A stretch of 64,000 nt of DNA from assembly GCA_028673005.1 (NCBI GenBank), contig CM054115.1:4199501-4263500 (forward strand), given 5' to 3'. This document shows, one piece after another, positions 22,311 through 33,952 of the stretch. Below the pieces are notes generated by a model. That model was not told where the DNA came from. It worked only from the letters and a program-made list of their open reading frames with translations, and ran no database searches. Both the position numbers and the translations under genes were made by a program. Origin of the DNA: Tanypteryx hageni. Its lineage: Eukaryota > Arthropoda > Insecta > Odonata > Petaluridae. Numbering within the stretch: the first letter of the stretch is position 1; each line of letters opens with the position of its first letter.

Positions 22311-25300
22311 TGAGGAAGGACTCTATGGAGATAATGTGCAACAGAGGGGTGAGTGGGCAGACTTTACCGATTCCTCTTTTTAGCCTGTTCAACGCTGTCA
22401 GTGATCATGCTACCCTGAGAACACAGCTCCTTTGTACACGGTCTTCAGTCCACTGACGAATCTGTCCCAGAAACCCATTCTGTGAAGGGTTAAGAAATCT
22501 AAATTATACTGCCACATATAGCCTACTGTGTTATTATTATTGCTACTAGAGGGAGTTCTGAGCCACAAAATTTGATATATGAAAACCTGGACGTGAGGAG
22601 ATTGCCGAAGAATTTGGAAATTATGTTTATGTCCCGGAAAATGAGAAATACTCTGCGAGTACTCTTGCAGTTTTATATCTTTCATATATGGGCTCCACCT
22701 GGCTCAAATGCTATTGCATTGGTGATCATGTTTGTTTATTTGGGAGTGGCAATCTTAGTGCATGGTGGGTCTATGAAATGCTTGCAGAATTAATCGTATG
22801 GAAAATGCATATATTTGTACAATCTATAAAAAAGTTGTTTGCAAAAGCTAAATTTGTTACTGTCATTTGTTTTTAGTGAAATTCATTAGCAAAAATGTCT
22901 GCGCACAAATGTAACTGGATACGAATTCATATAATGTATATCTGAGTAGTTGCTATCAGCAACAAATTTTAGGGGAAGTATGTGACCATAAAGCTCTAGA
23001 AATTATACTTTTACGTCCTAGTGATATGGATAACAAAGAAGAACCATGTAGAGAAAGTATCACGATCAACGAAACACTCGGTTTATAGATTTTGCATGTT
23101 TTATGAACTCCCGAGTCCGAAAAAGCTGTTTTAGCCATAGTGGAAAGACGTCTTTCCACCATGGTTTTAGCGATTCCGTCTGTCTGTAGTCTGTGCGCAT
23201 CTCTAGAGGCTAAACGATTCCAAAAATTCAAATCTAGAAGGTAAACAGTCGAAAAGGATCAGAATAAATCTAATATTTATTATAGGGCATCACCTGAAAT
23301 GAAAGCCTCGTTGAAATGAACCATAGCCAACAGTGGAGTTTTAATTGTAGTCGATTTTCAAATAATATCGATTCAATCAAAAATGTTTTAAAGAATTTTG
23401 TCAAAATTTTATCCAACTGTGATGGCAAATGGATTAGAGATCTAAATAACTATATCCAGTTAATTTATAACATATGGAGTCTTACGCCCAGCTATCGCCA
23501 ACCTCTCCCCATTAATAGCTATGAGTCAAACTGCGCGTAAATACGTGTTACTGTGTAAAGAGACATTATTATGTGGAGTAGAAGCATAGAGATATGAGAA
23601 TGTAGGTGTAATATTGGATATAGATTTACTTTGAAAATAATAATTTTCCTACCATGGGTTGTCACATCATATGCCATATTGCTTACCAGTTTACTTTCTC
23701 GCATTCCGAGTCATTTAGTTTTTGTCCATCCAATAATTAAATTTATTTTTCACATGAAGCAAGGTACAAGGTAATTATTAACTAAATAATGAGTCATGAA
23801 ATAGATGTTGGTAGGTTAGTAAACTGACAGTGATATTTTATTGAAATTCATTTCAAATTTCCACCTTTTTATTGCTTCCTCAGTGTTTACGATTGAGACA
23901 AATACTATGAATTTTGTATCATAGAAGATTAGTCTTTGGCACCGACTACGCTCCAATTACTAATGCTCTAACTGACCATTTTTTGCATCACACTTGCTGA
24001 GATTTTAATACTTTTGGGATCATTCAAATATGTCATTATTTACAATACAGTGTATTGAAATAGATAACTCATGTATAAATAACATTATTATTACATGAAA
24101 CATACAACAATAGATATATATATATATATTTACATTAATTTCGATACAACATACATACTCATTCTTAGTTTTATTAGTGTAACAGTAAACTAGACTCTCT
24201 CCTACTTTACAAATTGGAAAATTTGTACAACAAAAATCAGGATCACATACTAGGTAGAAAATTAAATTATCGATAAATATTTATGCAAAATCTAACAATT
24301 AAAACCTCTTATTCAAAATTTTGCAATCATGTTTCTTTTGGTGACATTCATAAATAATCTGTGGTATTTGATTTCATCATTTCAATAAGCTATATATTTA
24401 ATATAAAAGAAATCCACTGTTTAATAAAAAACTGAAAGACAATTATTCTCACAAGTCTCTTTCATGATAAAAAACTCTTTGAAGTCTTTAAAAGTTGTAC
24501 ATACTTGCCATTTAGATTTAAAAAGTTTGATCCCTAATTCTTTGGACTGCCATTTAAATTTGTCCTTTGAGAAATGTCAAGTCCTTAGACTTTCTTGTAC
24601 ATTAAAATAATAGTCTTGAATTTTGATATTCATTTACATTTCTGTATGAGAATTTCATATAACATTTTAAACTTAAGAGTGGAATATTTTAGTTATTGAA
24701 GATATAAACAGTTTTATTTCAGGACAACCGCCCTTAAGAATCAATGGTAACAAATCCACATCCATTTTTGGTTTGGTCTTTTTAAAACGTGGCTTTCAAT
24801 ATTAATGAGATATTTAACGATATTAATTTTTTATAAGTTTTCTTCCCTCATCAAAAAGCCACAAATTCATCATACAGTTTCAGGAAAGCTGTTTGCCAAT
24901 TTGCACAATACTACATACCCACCTGAGTTTCCCTAACTTAAGTATCGATAACATTTTTTCATCGCTAAAAATTCATTCTTCATGTTCGGGAATAATCGAG
25001 TGAAAACAAAGTATGAAATTAATAGCCAGCCTTCTTGAAATATATTGTATCACCTGATGGAGAGGTCCTTTTCATATATGCAGGAATACAATTATTCACA
25101 AAATACCATGTTTATACATAATTTCAGTCGATGGAACAATGTTAATACAAGATTTATTTATTATTGGGTGGTTTTGGAAAGTATTCCTGCGATTCAGGGA
25201 GAAATAGTTCATAAAATTAAATATCGTAATGATGTTTTGGCATTTTGTAAAACCCCTTTTCTTTTATCGACCCCTCAAGGGAATTTGTACATAAGCAGAA

Positions 25301-25387
25301 TCCTCGAACGCAGTCATATTTCTACCGTCTCTTTTCCCACCATTGGATAACCGAGCACTCGACGGTATACCACATCACGTTCAGCTC
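22311..25387. other. Downstream flank and likely 3' untranslated region of the host gene
   Basis: No recognisable ORF. A 20-bp perfect palindrome GTGGAAAGACGTCTTTCCAC lies at 23140-23159, and a short (TA)n at about 24115-24129. The last exon of the minus-strand host gene ends at 25388, so its 3' untranslated region runs leftwards from there. TTTATT motifs (AATAAA on the minus strand) near 25145-25155 could serve as a poly(A) signal, but I cannot place the cleavage site. Confidence 0.45.
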
Positions 25388-26965
25388 TTAAACGTTCATT
25401 GCATAGTACACGGATGAGGAAGTGGATGCGGAAGAGGATACCATAGACGAGGATGTGGACACCGAAGCGACGAGATTTGGCGAGGACCCGGAAGATGGTG
25501 GCACGGGCACCTCCAATGTGGCCATCGGCTGATGGTCTGTGGGAGGAAATCCGGGGGAGGCACTAGCTCCCTCCGGAATGCCTCTCTCATGTTGGTCTGG
25601 TCTCTTTCCGGCTCTCGTCGGTGACCTGGCCAGAGGTGGTGGCACCCAAGGCCCTCCCTGAACCGGATACGTGCCGTGTTGGCCTGGCCTGGGAGACCCC
25701 ACTCCTTGATACTGCTGGTGAATGGCAGCATGGTATGGCCCAATCTGTTGATAGTGTTGATAGTGATATTGCTGCCCTGTCTGGTTGTTGCCATCGGTGG
25801 CGTACATGTGCGGAGGCTGATACTGAGGGTGCGCGGGAGGATAATATTGGTGGCCATAGTGTGGAGGACCGTAGTAGGCGGAAGAAGGGGGGAAGGAGAC
25901 GGGAGAAGGTGGTCTCTGGTGTGGTTGGGCACCACGGAAGGCGGGATGGGCTGCTGGTTGGTGTGCGGTGGGCAAACAGTAAGTGTGTTGAGGGGCGACA
26001 GGGTAAGGCTGACCGCTCATCTGTTGCTGATGGATATGCTGAGGAGAGGGGTACCTGCGAGGGATTCCCATGCCTGCCCCCTGCTCCATTCCGTCTCCCG
26101 GACACTGGGAATGATGATAGTAGTAGTAGGTGGGGCCCGGTTGGGGTTGCACCTGCTGTGTCGGATACTGCTGGAGATGGTACGTGGGCTGCCGGTGGGC
26201 AACAAAGGAGGCAGGCGGCGGAGAAGAGCCATAAACTGGCACAGAGGTTGCCACGCACGTTCTGCCTCTGTCTGCGCTGGCCACCCCTTGGCCAAAGTAT
26301 TGTCCTGCCGAAGAGGGTTCAATCACCCCGTGCCCTCCGCCTCGCATCCCGCCTCCGGCAGCCGCACCTCCCTCCTCCTGCAGTATTGGGAGACCAGATG
26401 CCCTCTGCCTCCTCCTGGCAGCCAGATCGCTCTGCAAGGCCGATTGGTCCAGGGTGGGGGCATGATGGGGCCACGTGAGGTGAGACCGTGCCGAGGAAAC
26501 CAGCTGCGGAGGAGGCGATGCCACGACCGATATCTCTTGCAGTATCTGGGAGGTAGGACTGAAGCGTGGCTTTATACCTCTGACAGAAGGCCGCCTACTG
26601 AAGCCGTAGTCATCTGCTGCAGCCTCCGCCTCTGGATCGAGGGGTGTCGAGGAGCTAGCAGCGGAGGTGGGCATGGCGAGGGATGATTTGTTGGCACTGT
26701 TGTCTGATAGGCTGTACCTCTTCCGTATTCGCTCTATCCTGCCCGCGTCTCTCTGAACAAAGAGCGCCAGTTCGTCCACGGCAGCTGCTACATTCTCGTT
26801 CTCCCCTGCCATCTCGCCTTCACTGCCCTTTTCATCTCCTGGGGGGGCAACCTTACCCTCATCCATCGCCTTGTTGCCATTCATCACTGATTCGTTGATG
26901 CCGCCTTCCACTTGTATGACGTCTGGCGGTGGATGCATCGTGGGAAGTGACTCTCCGTCCAAAAC
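25388..26965 (-). CDS. Host gene, terminal coding exon (unknown low-complexity protein)
   Basis: The acceptor CCTTTTCCATAG precedes GTTTTGGACGG at 26965, and the frame runs 525 codons to TAA at 25388-25390. It opens VLDGESLPTMHPPPDVIQ and then has an acidic stretch. A conserved-looking, probably structured motif follows (ELALFVQRDAGRIERIRKRY), then DDYGFSRRPSVRGIKPRFS. The second half is rich in Pro, Tyr, Gln and His (PPHYGHQYYPPAH). The last residues, YYAMNV, could act as a class II PDZ ligand, which is an inference from the hydrophobic -2 and 0 positions. The phase-0 start joins the exon at 32341-33952. GC content is far above the surroundings. I do not recognise the family; it may be a scaffold or cytoskeletal regulator, but this is not shown. 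Confidence 0.85.
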   Translation of the reverse strand, partial: VLDGESLPTMHPPPDVIQVEGGINESVMNGNKAMDEGKVAPPGDEKGSEGEMAGENENVAAAVDELALFVQRDAGRIERIRKRYSLSDNSANKSSLAMPTSAASSSTPLDPEAEAAADDYGFSRRPSVRGIKPRFSPTSQILQEISVVASPPPQLVSSARSHLTWPHHAPTLDQSALQSDLAARRRQRASGLPILQEEGGAAAGGGMRGGGHGVIEPSSAGQYFGQGVASADRGRTCVATSVPVYGSSPPPASFVAHRQPTYHLQQYPTQQVQPQPGPTYYYYHHSQCPGDGMEQGAGMGIPRRYPSPQHIHQQQMSGQPYPVAPQHTYCLPTAHQPAAHPAFRGAQPHQRPPSPVSFPPSSAYYGPPHYGHQYYPPAHPQYQPPHMYATDGNNQTGQQYHYQHYQQIGPYHAAIHQQYQGVGSPRPGQHGTYPVQGGPWVPPPLARSPTRAGKRPDQHERGIPEGASASPGFPPTDHQPMATLEVPVPPSSGSSPNLVASVSTSSSMVSSSASTSSSVYYAMNV

Positions 26966-27803
26966 CTATGGAAAAGGATGGGCTAAAGTATAATGAAAGC
27001 CACCTTTTGCAAAGCTCTGTGATTCTTGAACTATGGGTCACGAATTTGTTGTCGACGGTCCACGTTTGTGCATTAAAAACTACAAGAGATTATGATGAAG
27101 ATTGGACAGTACCATCTGCCTAAAATTGTTTGTATGGAAACTGAAAATAAGTTTCAGCTATAGAAATGTTTCTGATATTGTCTCATAGTTAAATTATATT
27201 GTGGTGTCGAAAAGACTGAGAACTCCTGATCTAGCTACTGACACAAAGAATGTCTATTCAATAATTATGAAGGTATTTAATCCATAGAAAATAATTTTAA
27301 CTTTTCCTGCCAGTTGAAGTGTTACTACTGTAGTGCATAGTCTGCATAAGTTGCTCAAGGGGAAGTTGGGATTTCAGAAGATACTAATGTTTCGAAGAGA
27401 AAATCGATTGACTCAGCACTAAAACGACAGCAGACTAGAATATTTCTACATGTATTATGTGAAGCAGAAGGAAAGTTGAGGGATCCGTGGAATCTCTGTT
27501 TATCCCAATGCAATTAAAAGAAAGCTAATTCTAGTGAGTTTGTTGCTATGTGTAATTTTCCACACAATAACTGCACATAAAGATGTGAGAGGGTGATATA
27601 TGTCATCATTCAGTTGCATTGAAAATATAGTTAGAATCCGATAAGATAAGCTCCATATCGACGGACGATACAATAATTGCCAGCTTCGAAAATATAATTT
27701 TGAATATGTGAAACTGAAGATAGTACTGAGTATTCATTAAGGTGAGCATTTTTATATGGTTTAAAAGGACAAAATATAATCTAAGTTAAAGCGATTCAAT
27801 TTA

Positions 27804-28513
27804 CATGGTGGTCATAATTTATTCACCACATTACAAACATCTGTACAATACTAATTGCATGAGATATTGGAAAAGTGTTTCATTTGAAAGATCAACCCAA
27901 AGAGTTTAGTTATACATTGATATCTCTACATGAGCATCATTTGTAGAACGTAAAATGTTTAAACAGTTTTGTTTCATGCCAAGTGTTTTCCAGCATCTGT
28001 GGCATTGCAGAACATTGGTATCGCTTACCCACACAAGGAGTTCATCTAAATCTGCAACTTCCATACAAAAGATCTGATCCTTTACATAACCCCTGAGGAT
28101 TAAATTAATTGGGAGTAAAAAAATTGGTCCTTTCCGTCCAATCCATTGGCCAAGAAAATGTTAATTGAGAAATTCTCGAACCTCCAGGACCAAATGTGTT
28201 AGAGCACTGGCTTGTTGAAAGAAAATATTTGGTTGATGGTCAGCCATCTGTGAAATTGCAAAAAACTGAAGCATGTCCTGCTAATTTGTACTGTTTACGC
28301 TCTTCTCACAGAAACTCTTGGTGCGAAATGGAATACCATTAGAACATTCTGCATGCTACAAATGTGCCCATGTGGGGATTGTTAATGTGTAACAAAACTC
28401 TTTGAAATGAGCTATTAAAATGAATTATATTAAATGAAACATATTTTCTAATATCTCTTGTAGTTTACATTATACAGATGTTTTAATGTGGTGAATAAAA
28501 TATGGCTACTCTG
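27804..28513. mobile_element. Tc1/mariner-type non-autonomous element
   Basis: About 30-bp inverted ends share the inner block TTTATTCACCACATTA (left 27817-27832, right inverted 28483-28498) with some mismatches towards the tips. Both ends abut TA (27802-27803 and 28514-28515), the mariner target. The 710-bp interior has no transposase frame left. Confidence 0.7.
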
Positions 28514-29199
28514 TATTTAGTTAAGTTGGATAATCTCTCTTGCAATAATCTCTGAAATTCGATTTTAATGTAAATGCAATCAAGCCAACATTTTTACATG
28601 ATTACTGTGACATCAAAGACTTAACCCTAAGAATATGAATGGGTGGGCTCCAAGGCCTATGACAAATTATTCATCCATTGAACTTAAATAAAATTCACGA
28701 AAATAAAAAATTCAGCCGATTATAAACCAGAGGGCATATTTTTTAATACATTTTACGCATATTGCTTATTTGTAAAATTATTTTCGGCAATGGCTGCATG
28801 CTATGACAAATGGGTGGTCAAAATTAAATTGTGTCAAGTGTGATGTGGAAGAAGACTCGGAGTAAAATGCTCCTGTAGTTAATTTGTTCTCGCTACTAAA
28901 AATTTGAGAGTATTTTGCACTATTGTATAAATATGAATCTGCCCATGCAAATGCAAAGAAGATAAAGGTTCTTTTATACAATAGCCCTGCCACTCTCAAA
29001 ACTCAGAAAAATTAAGCAGCAAATCAACAGATTGTTGTGTTCACAACAATGATAAACAAATGAAGAGTTTATTGATTGATCCCTTTTATTGAATGATATG
29101 AATTTTGTAAGAATGTGTTGTGTGATTAATAATGAACGAGCTGCAGTGGAATTCTTCTTACACGATAAAGGAATTTGGTACTTAGGTATTCTCCGCAGG

Positions 29200-29790
29200 T
29201 TGAGGTTGTTTTTTTATTTTCCAAATGGGTTGGGTGAAGGTTGATTGGTTGGTTTTCATAAAAAGTTTTGATAGAGGAAAGGTGATAAGCAATGGGTTGG
29301 GTGAAGGTTGTTAGGTTTGTTTCCATAAAAAAGTTTTGATAGAGGAAAGGTGATAAGCAATGGGTTGGGTGAAGGTTGTTAGGTTTGTTTCCATAAAAAA
29401 GTTTTGATATAAGGGTACTTAGTATTCTCCTATAATAATGAAGTGTTACTTATATAAAAAAATTTTCATGGAAACAAACCTAAGCGCCTTTACCCAACCC
29501 ATCGCTTAATTGTTTTTCCTATAAAAAAGTTTTGGTATAAGCAACAACACTTTATTATAGGATAAGCGACGGTTCGGTTGAAGGTTGGCTATGGTTTGTT
29601 TCTATAAAAAAGTTTTGATATAAGGGTACTTATGTATTCTCCTATAATAATGAAGTGTTACTCATATCAAAAAATTTTATGGAAACAAACCTAACCACCT
29701 TCACCGTCGCTTTTCCTATAATAAGGTGTTGTTGCCCACATCAAAACTTTTTAACGAAGAAACCTAACCAACCTTCACACAACCCGGTTG
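29200..29790. repeat. 68-bp minisatellite with inverted partial units
   Basis: Units starting GGGTTGGGTGAAGGTTG at 29227, 29294 and 29362 (spacing 67 and 68 bp) each contain GGTTTGTTTCCATAAAAAAG and TTTTGATAGAGGAAAGGTG. From about 29440 to 29780 the same blocks recur in inverted order (ATGGAAACAAACCTAA) and again direct, so the array is partly palindromic. Confidence 0.8.
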
Positions 29791-29903
29791 TAAAATAACT
29801 GTTTTTGGTTAAGCCTCCATTTTGTTTCAAAATAAGTCTCATTATTGAATCATTTGTTCCTTGGAGACACTTTTGCTGGGGTTTTCAGAGTGGCGGGGCT
29901 ATT

Positions 29904-30170
29904 GTACATCTACATCTACATCTACAGTTTACCCTGCAAGCCACCGCAAGGGTGTGTGGCAGGGGGTGTATTAACACCAAGGGGAAAACTCCAAAATTAG
30001 GCCTTGGTTTACGCCCTTACGCGAGGTTACTTTTGATCGCAAGTTTTATTCTGCTCAGCTATCGTTCTAGGGAAAAATGACCCTTTGTATCTCTCTGTCC
30101 TACAGACTATCTCTCTTATTTTACGAGGATGGTCCATTCTATTGTATAAAAGAATCAAGATCAATTTAAA
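29904..30170 (+). mobile_element. Insect dispersed repeat end with (TACATC)n head
   Basis: Starts with tandem ACATCTACATCTACATCTAC, then CCCTGCAAGCCACCGCAAGG, GTGTGTGGCAGGGGGTGTA, and later TCTCTCTTATTTTACGAGGA. From memory, this word order is a widespread non-LTR/SINE-like repeat end in insect genomes. It has no coding content and supports an insect origin for the window. Confidence 0.65.
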
Positions 30171-31827
30171 AAATATTATATCAGATTAATTATGAAACTT
30201 GTATATTTATATTCCTATGATATCTATAAATATATTAAAATACATAAAAAATATTACAATGACTTTTTGTTGAATCTTAGGTAGTGGCCCTGCGAGGAAT
30301 TCCCTTTGGTACAGCAAGGGACTGAAAATAGCTTGGTAGTCCTAGTGTTAAGTAATCTCTACCATAAATATTTTGAAGAATTTGTTTGTTTGTTTGTGCA
30401 TTTATAACACAACAACTACAGAATGTAGAAGCAAGATGAAGGTGCCATTTTAACAGCAATAAAATGTTAAGCAAAATGGGAGGGTTTTTAAAGCGATTTC
30501 AACTACATTTTTCTTTTTTTAAATGTTTTTCTCTTTTAATTTTCCCATTTAATTAAGATGGGAATGAGTGTATTGTTGGGTTAACAATCTACTTGACAGC
30601 CATTATAAACAATACCTAACATTAACTAAAAGAAGTAATATATACCTAACTAATATCTATAAACTAAAGTAGGGAAGAAAGAAACAATAAGGTAATTCAA
30701 CGAAGTGCAATCGTCAAAAAAACTATAAATGTAGCTAATTATTTCATAATGTAAGTGGAAGACAGTTTTAATGTGCATTTTTAAGTGTTTTCGTTCTGTC
30801 TAAAAACTTTTTATGTGTCCTGCATATTCTCTATACTTAGTAGACAGGGAAATATATTTTTCATTAACATTGAAAATGAATCAAGTAAAGATATCACCAA
30901 AGGTGAAATAAGAAAACTTCTATAACAATCCTTTAATTTAGACCTAATTGTTAACTCATCTTCCCATGAACACTATATGTAAATTTTGCTTACCTTTCAA
31001 CTGAACATTTGTATGCATCAATTAAGCCAATTATACTTATTAGATTATAATAACACTTTCCATGTCATACCAACACTTTTTATCGCCAAATTCGATTTCA
31101 AAGTCCGGGAACTCATTTTGTTTCATAGGTTTGAGTTTAAAATATTCATGTGACAAATTAGACCCACAAAATCAGTCTTTGCATGGGGTAATATATAGGT
31201 AAGCTAAATTTGAAAATATCTTCAAATGTGTTTCCATCAGTTACATCCCTCCAGTTTGCAATTCCTGCCCAAATTTTTAATGTTTTTGAGATTCATGACC
31301 ACATAATATCATGCAGTTTCTTCCACTGGAACTTAATTTGAATGAAATAACTATATTTTAAAAGTGATTCCATCGATTGTTTATTATGATTATTTGATAA
31401 AAAACACAATAGCCAAAATTGTTGATAAAGGATGCTGGAAGAATTTACTTATTTGAGCAAAAGATGGGAGGACAAGAATTATTGCATACCATTAAGCACT
31501 ACAGTAAAAATTAACCTGGTTTCATTATTTGATTTTATTCTCAAATCTTCCTCTATATTCTTGTTTGACTTTAAAACCCAAGCAACGCTGGGTAATTTCA
31601 GCTCTCCTTAATATTCGATCATTTGAAAAAATTGAAACACCCTGTTCAATGTACAACTTGTGTTTTGCTTTGTGAGAGAACAAAGGCGACCTCCCATAGC
31701 GAATGGATTGCAGTTGGATTCAATACCTAATACATGAGATAAAATGAGAAAGGTGACACATTTGAAGAGTCCAGAGATAAGAGATGGCGACATTTAGATT
31801 AATGCTGCTAGCTCACATTTGGCCTGC

Positions 31828-31935
31828 ATGGAGGAGAGGGAGTATGGGACAAGGAGAGGAGGGGAGATGGTAGGAGGAGGGGAGAGGAGAAAGAGGAGGG
31901 GGAAGATGAAGGAGAGGGGAGGGGGTAAGAGGGGA
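31828..31935 (+). repeat. Purine-rich GA/GGA tract
   Basis: About 108 bases that are almost all G and A on the plus strand, with GGAGGGG and GAGGAG phrases. It sits within the intron, about 400 bp downstream (in transcription) of the exon at 32341-33952. Confidence 0.8.
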
Positions 31936-32340
31936 TATCTGCTCTTTCTGGCATTAACACTTTCATTTCAGAATCCTATGCATGCATTTTCTGCATTTCT
32001 GGCTCAATACAGCATTCGCAGAGAAAAGTTTTCTTTAGAAGATTTTTTAGGCATGGCTCTTTACATTCCAAGTGACTGCCATCCGTCGATTATCTCTATG
32101 AGTTTTGCCCCGCTATATCAATATAACAATCATTGCTGCAGCAATTATGATTTGTCGCCATGTTTGTTTTCCAAAAAGCACAAATAATTCATATTAACAA
32201 TTTTTCAGAGAAAATTCTAGTCATGGAGGTTGATGTGCGACATATAATATAGGAAACAAGACGGAAACGATGATATGGAGGTTTTTGAAGTCAAAATCAA
32301 AGAAAGTGGGCCTCATCCGAGGGTGGCCGGCACCACTCAC

Positions 32341-33952
32341 CTCGTCGATGTCCTCTAGGCTGTAAGCATCAGTCTGCACCGTGCCATGACTGGCCACGGA
32401 TGACCTGTCACCAGGGGCTGTGATGCTCAGCGTGGCAAGAAACTGTTTCCTGGCCTCGGCCGTAGTAGATGCTCTTGAGATGGCTGGCTTAGGGCTGATG
32501 AAGGCAGCTGGAGATGTGGCTGCTGGAAGGACGGCCCCCTGGTAAGAGGTGTCCACCCAGAGGGCCGCGGACCTGTAGGCGGGATGAGGGTACTGGTAGG
32601 CACAGGAAGGTGGCGGCGGTGGAGGGGGTGGTGGCGGAGGCGGAGGTGGGGGAATGGCCGGGGGCACATCCGATGACTCTGCCGCCGACCTTCTAGAGAA
32701 GAGATCCGTGAGCTTCTTGTAAGTGGAGCCTCCGGAGGAAGAGGAGGAAGAGGCCGAGGAGGAGTTGGAGGAATTGGAAGATGAGGAGGCGAAGGAGTTG
32801 GTTGAAGAAGAGGAGGAGGAGGCAGAGTGGGTGGAGGAGGGGCTGTTCTCCAGCACGACGAGCACAGATCGAGGCTTCGCCAGCAGAGCCTCTGCCCTCC
32901 ACTCGGGTGCCACTCCTCCATCTCCCTTCCTCTCCTCCTCCCCGACTGTCACCTCCTCTGCAGTCTCCTCCTCCTCCCTGCTTCCCTCCTCCTCCTCCCT
33001 GCTTCCCTCCTCCTCCTCCCTGCTTCCTTCCTCCTCTTCCTCCTCCACCTCCCCTCCTTCACCCAAACCACAAGTCAGCTGCCTTATCCTCTCCACGAGG
33101 GAGTTACTCCCATCTTCGGAGGACCTTCCTCCCTGTCCCTCAGACTTCCTCTTAGATTCCACGCCCCTGACCAGCAGGAGACTCCTCCTCAGTGCGTTCC
33201 TCTCTATGGTCCGCCTTATCTGTGAGTTGCTTCTCGCCATCGCTCCGATTGGGGATGAGTCACCATCGTCATTTTCCCCGTCGTCGTCTATTGCCACGCC
33301 CTCCACTCCACCCAAGAACATGGATGAGCTCGGGCTGAGGGAGGCGGGCGGTGAGGTCCTGCCTCTTGGTACCGACCTCAGCCTCCTGAGCGACTCGGGA
33401 TCCGGAAGGCCTGGGGAACCGGAAGGAAAGAGCTGCCGCAGAGCCGAATCTGGCCTCCCCGGAGGGTGCTGGTGCTGGTGGCTCGACAGCAGGATGTGCC
33501 CATTACTGCCTCCTGCCAATCTGAAGGTGAGCGTGAGCTCCGTGGACTCAGGTGGAGATGATGACCCCGGAGGCGGCTGGCAAGGTGATAGGAGGCCGGG
33601 AGCATCCCTTTGAGGCTCGCCATCGGGTGCGATGTCGTGAAACCTCACGGATCTCCTGCCGCCCTCTTGGGTGTTGGTGAGGAAGGGTTGTTGAGGGGAG
33701 GAGGAGAGGACGGAGGTTGGTGGGACAGAGGGTGCAGGTAATGGGTCTGCACCCTCAACACCCTCTCCAGGTGCGCCGCTCCTCCAAAGCTTTCCTCCTT
33801 TGAGGATGCCGCTGAGCTGCTGCTTGTCTTGGTGGGGCAGGCCAGAAGCTATGTTGGTCGGCACCTGCTCCGCTCCGACCTCCGTCCTCCCAGCCTCCCG
33901 TACGATGCGTCGCTCTGTCACCGTTGTCAGGGTGATGGTCTCCACTATGTAC
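32341..33952 (-). CDS. Host gene, internal coding exon (unknown low-complexity protein)
   Basis: The acceptor (TCTCTGTCGCAG before GTACATAG, exon base 33952) and donor (GAG then GTGAGT at 32340-32335) fit the consensus and give a 1,612-bp exon. The start phase 2 fits the end of the exon at 61147-61339. The translation begins YIVETITLTTVTERRIVREA, followed by a compact motif QQLSGILKGGKLWRSG that looks conserved, RRSVRFHDIAP, and Ser/Pro-rich spacer. It has an acidic repeat (EEEEGSR, four times), a poly-Ser run, TYKKLTDLFSRRS, a run of about 15 prolines, and ends YSLEDIDE. Largely disordered; the proline run could bind SH3, WW or profilin partners, but this is an inference. Family not recognised. 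Confidence 0.88.

Larger units (their letters stand above)
26966..32340 (-). other. Intron of the host gene (about 5.4 kb)
   Basis: Bounded by donor GTGAGT at 32335-32340 and acceptor AG at 26966-26967 on the minus strand. It contains a mariner-like MITE, a minisatellite block, an insect repeat end and a purine tract, listed separately. The remaining parts (26970-27800, 28515-29150 and 30175-31825) show no gene. Confidence 0.8.

Noticed and set aside
25396..26898. Long ORFs overlapping the terminal host exon on both strands
   Set aside because: They are antisense or off-frame shadows in GC-rich sequence. Only the frame with matching splice phases and the low-complexity style of its partner exon is accepted.
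32427..33623. Antisense ORF of 296 codons opposite the internal host exon
   Set aside because: It is rich in Glu/Ser only because it mirrors repeats of the sense strand, and it lacks splice support.
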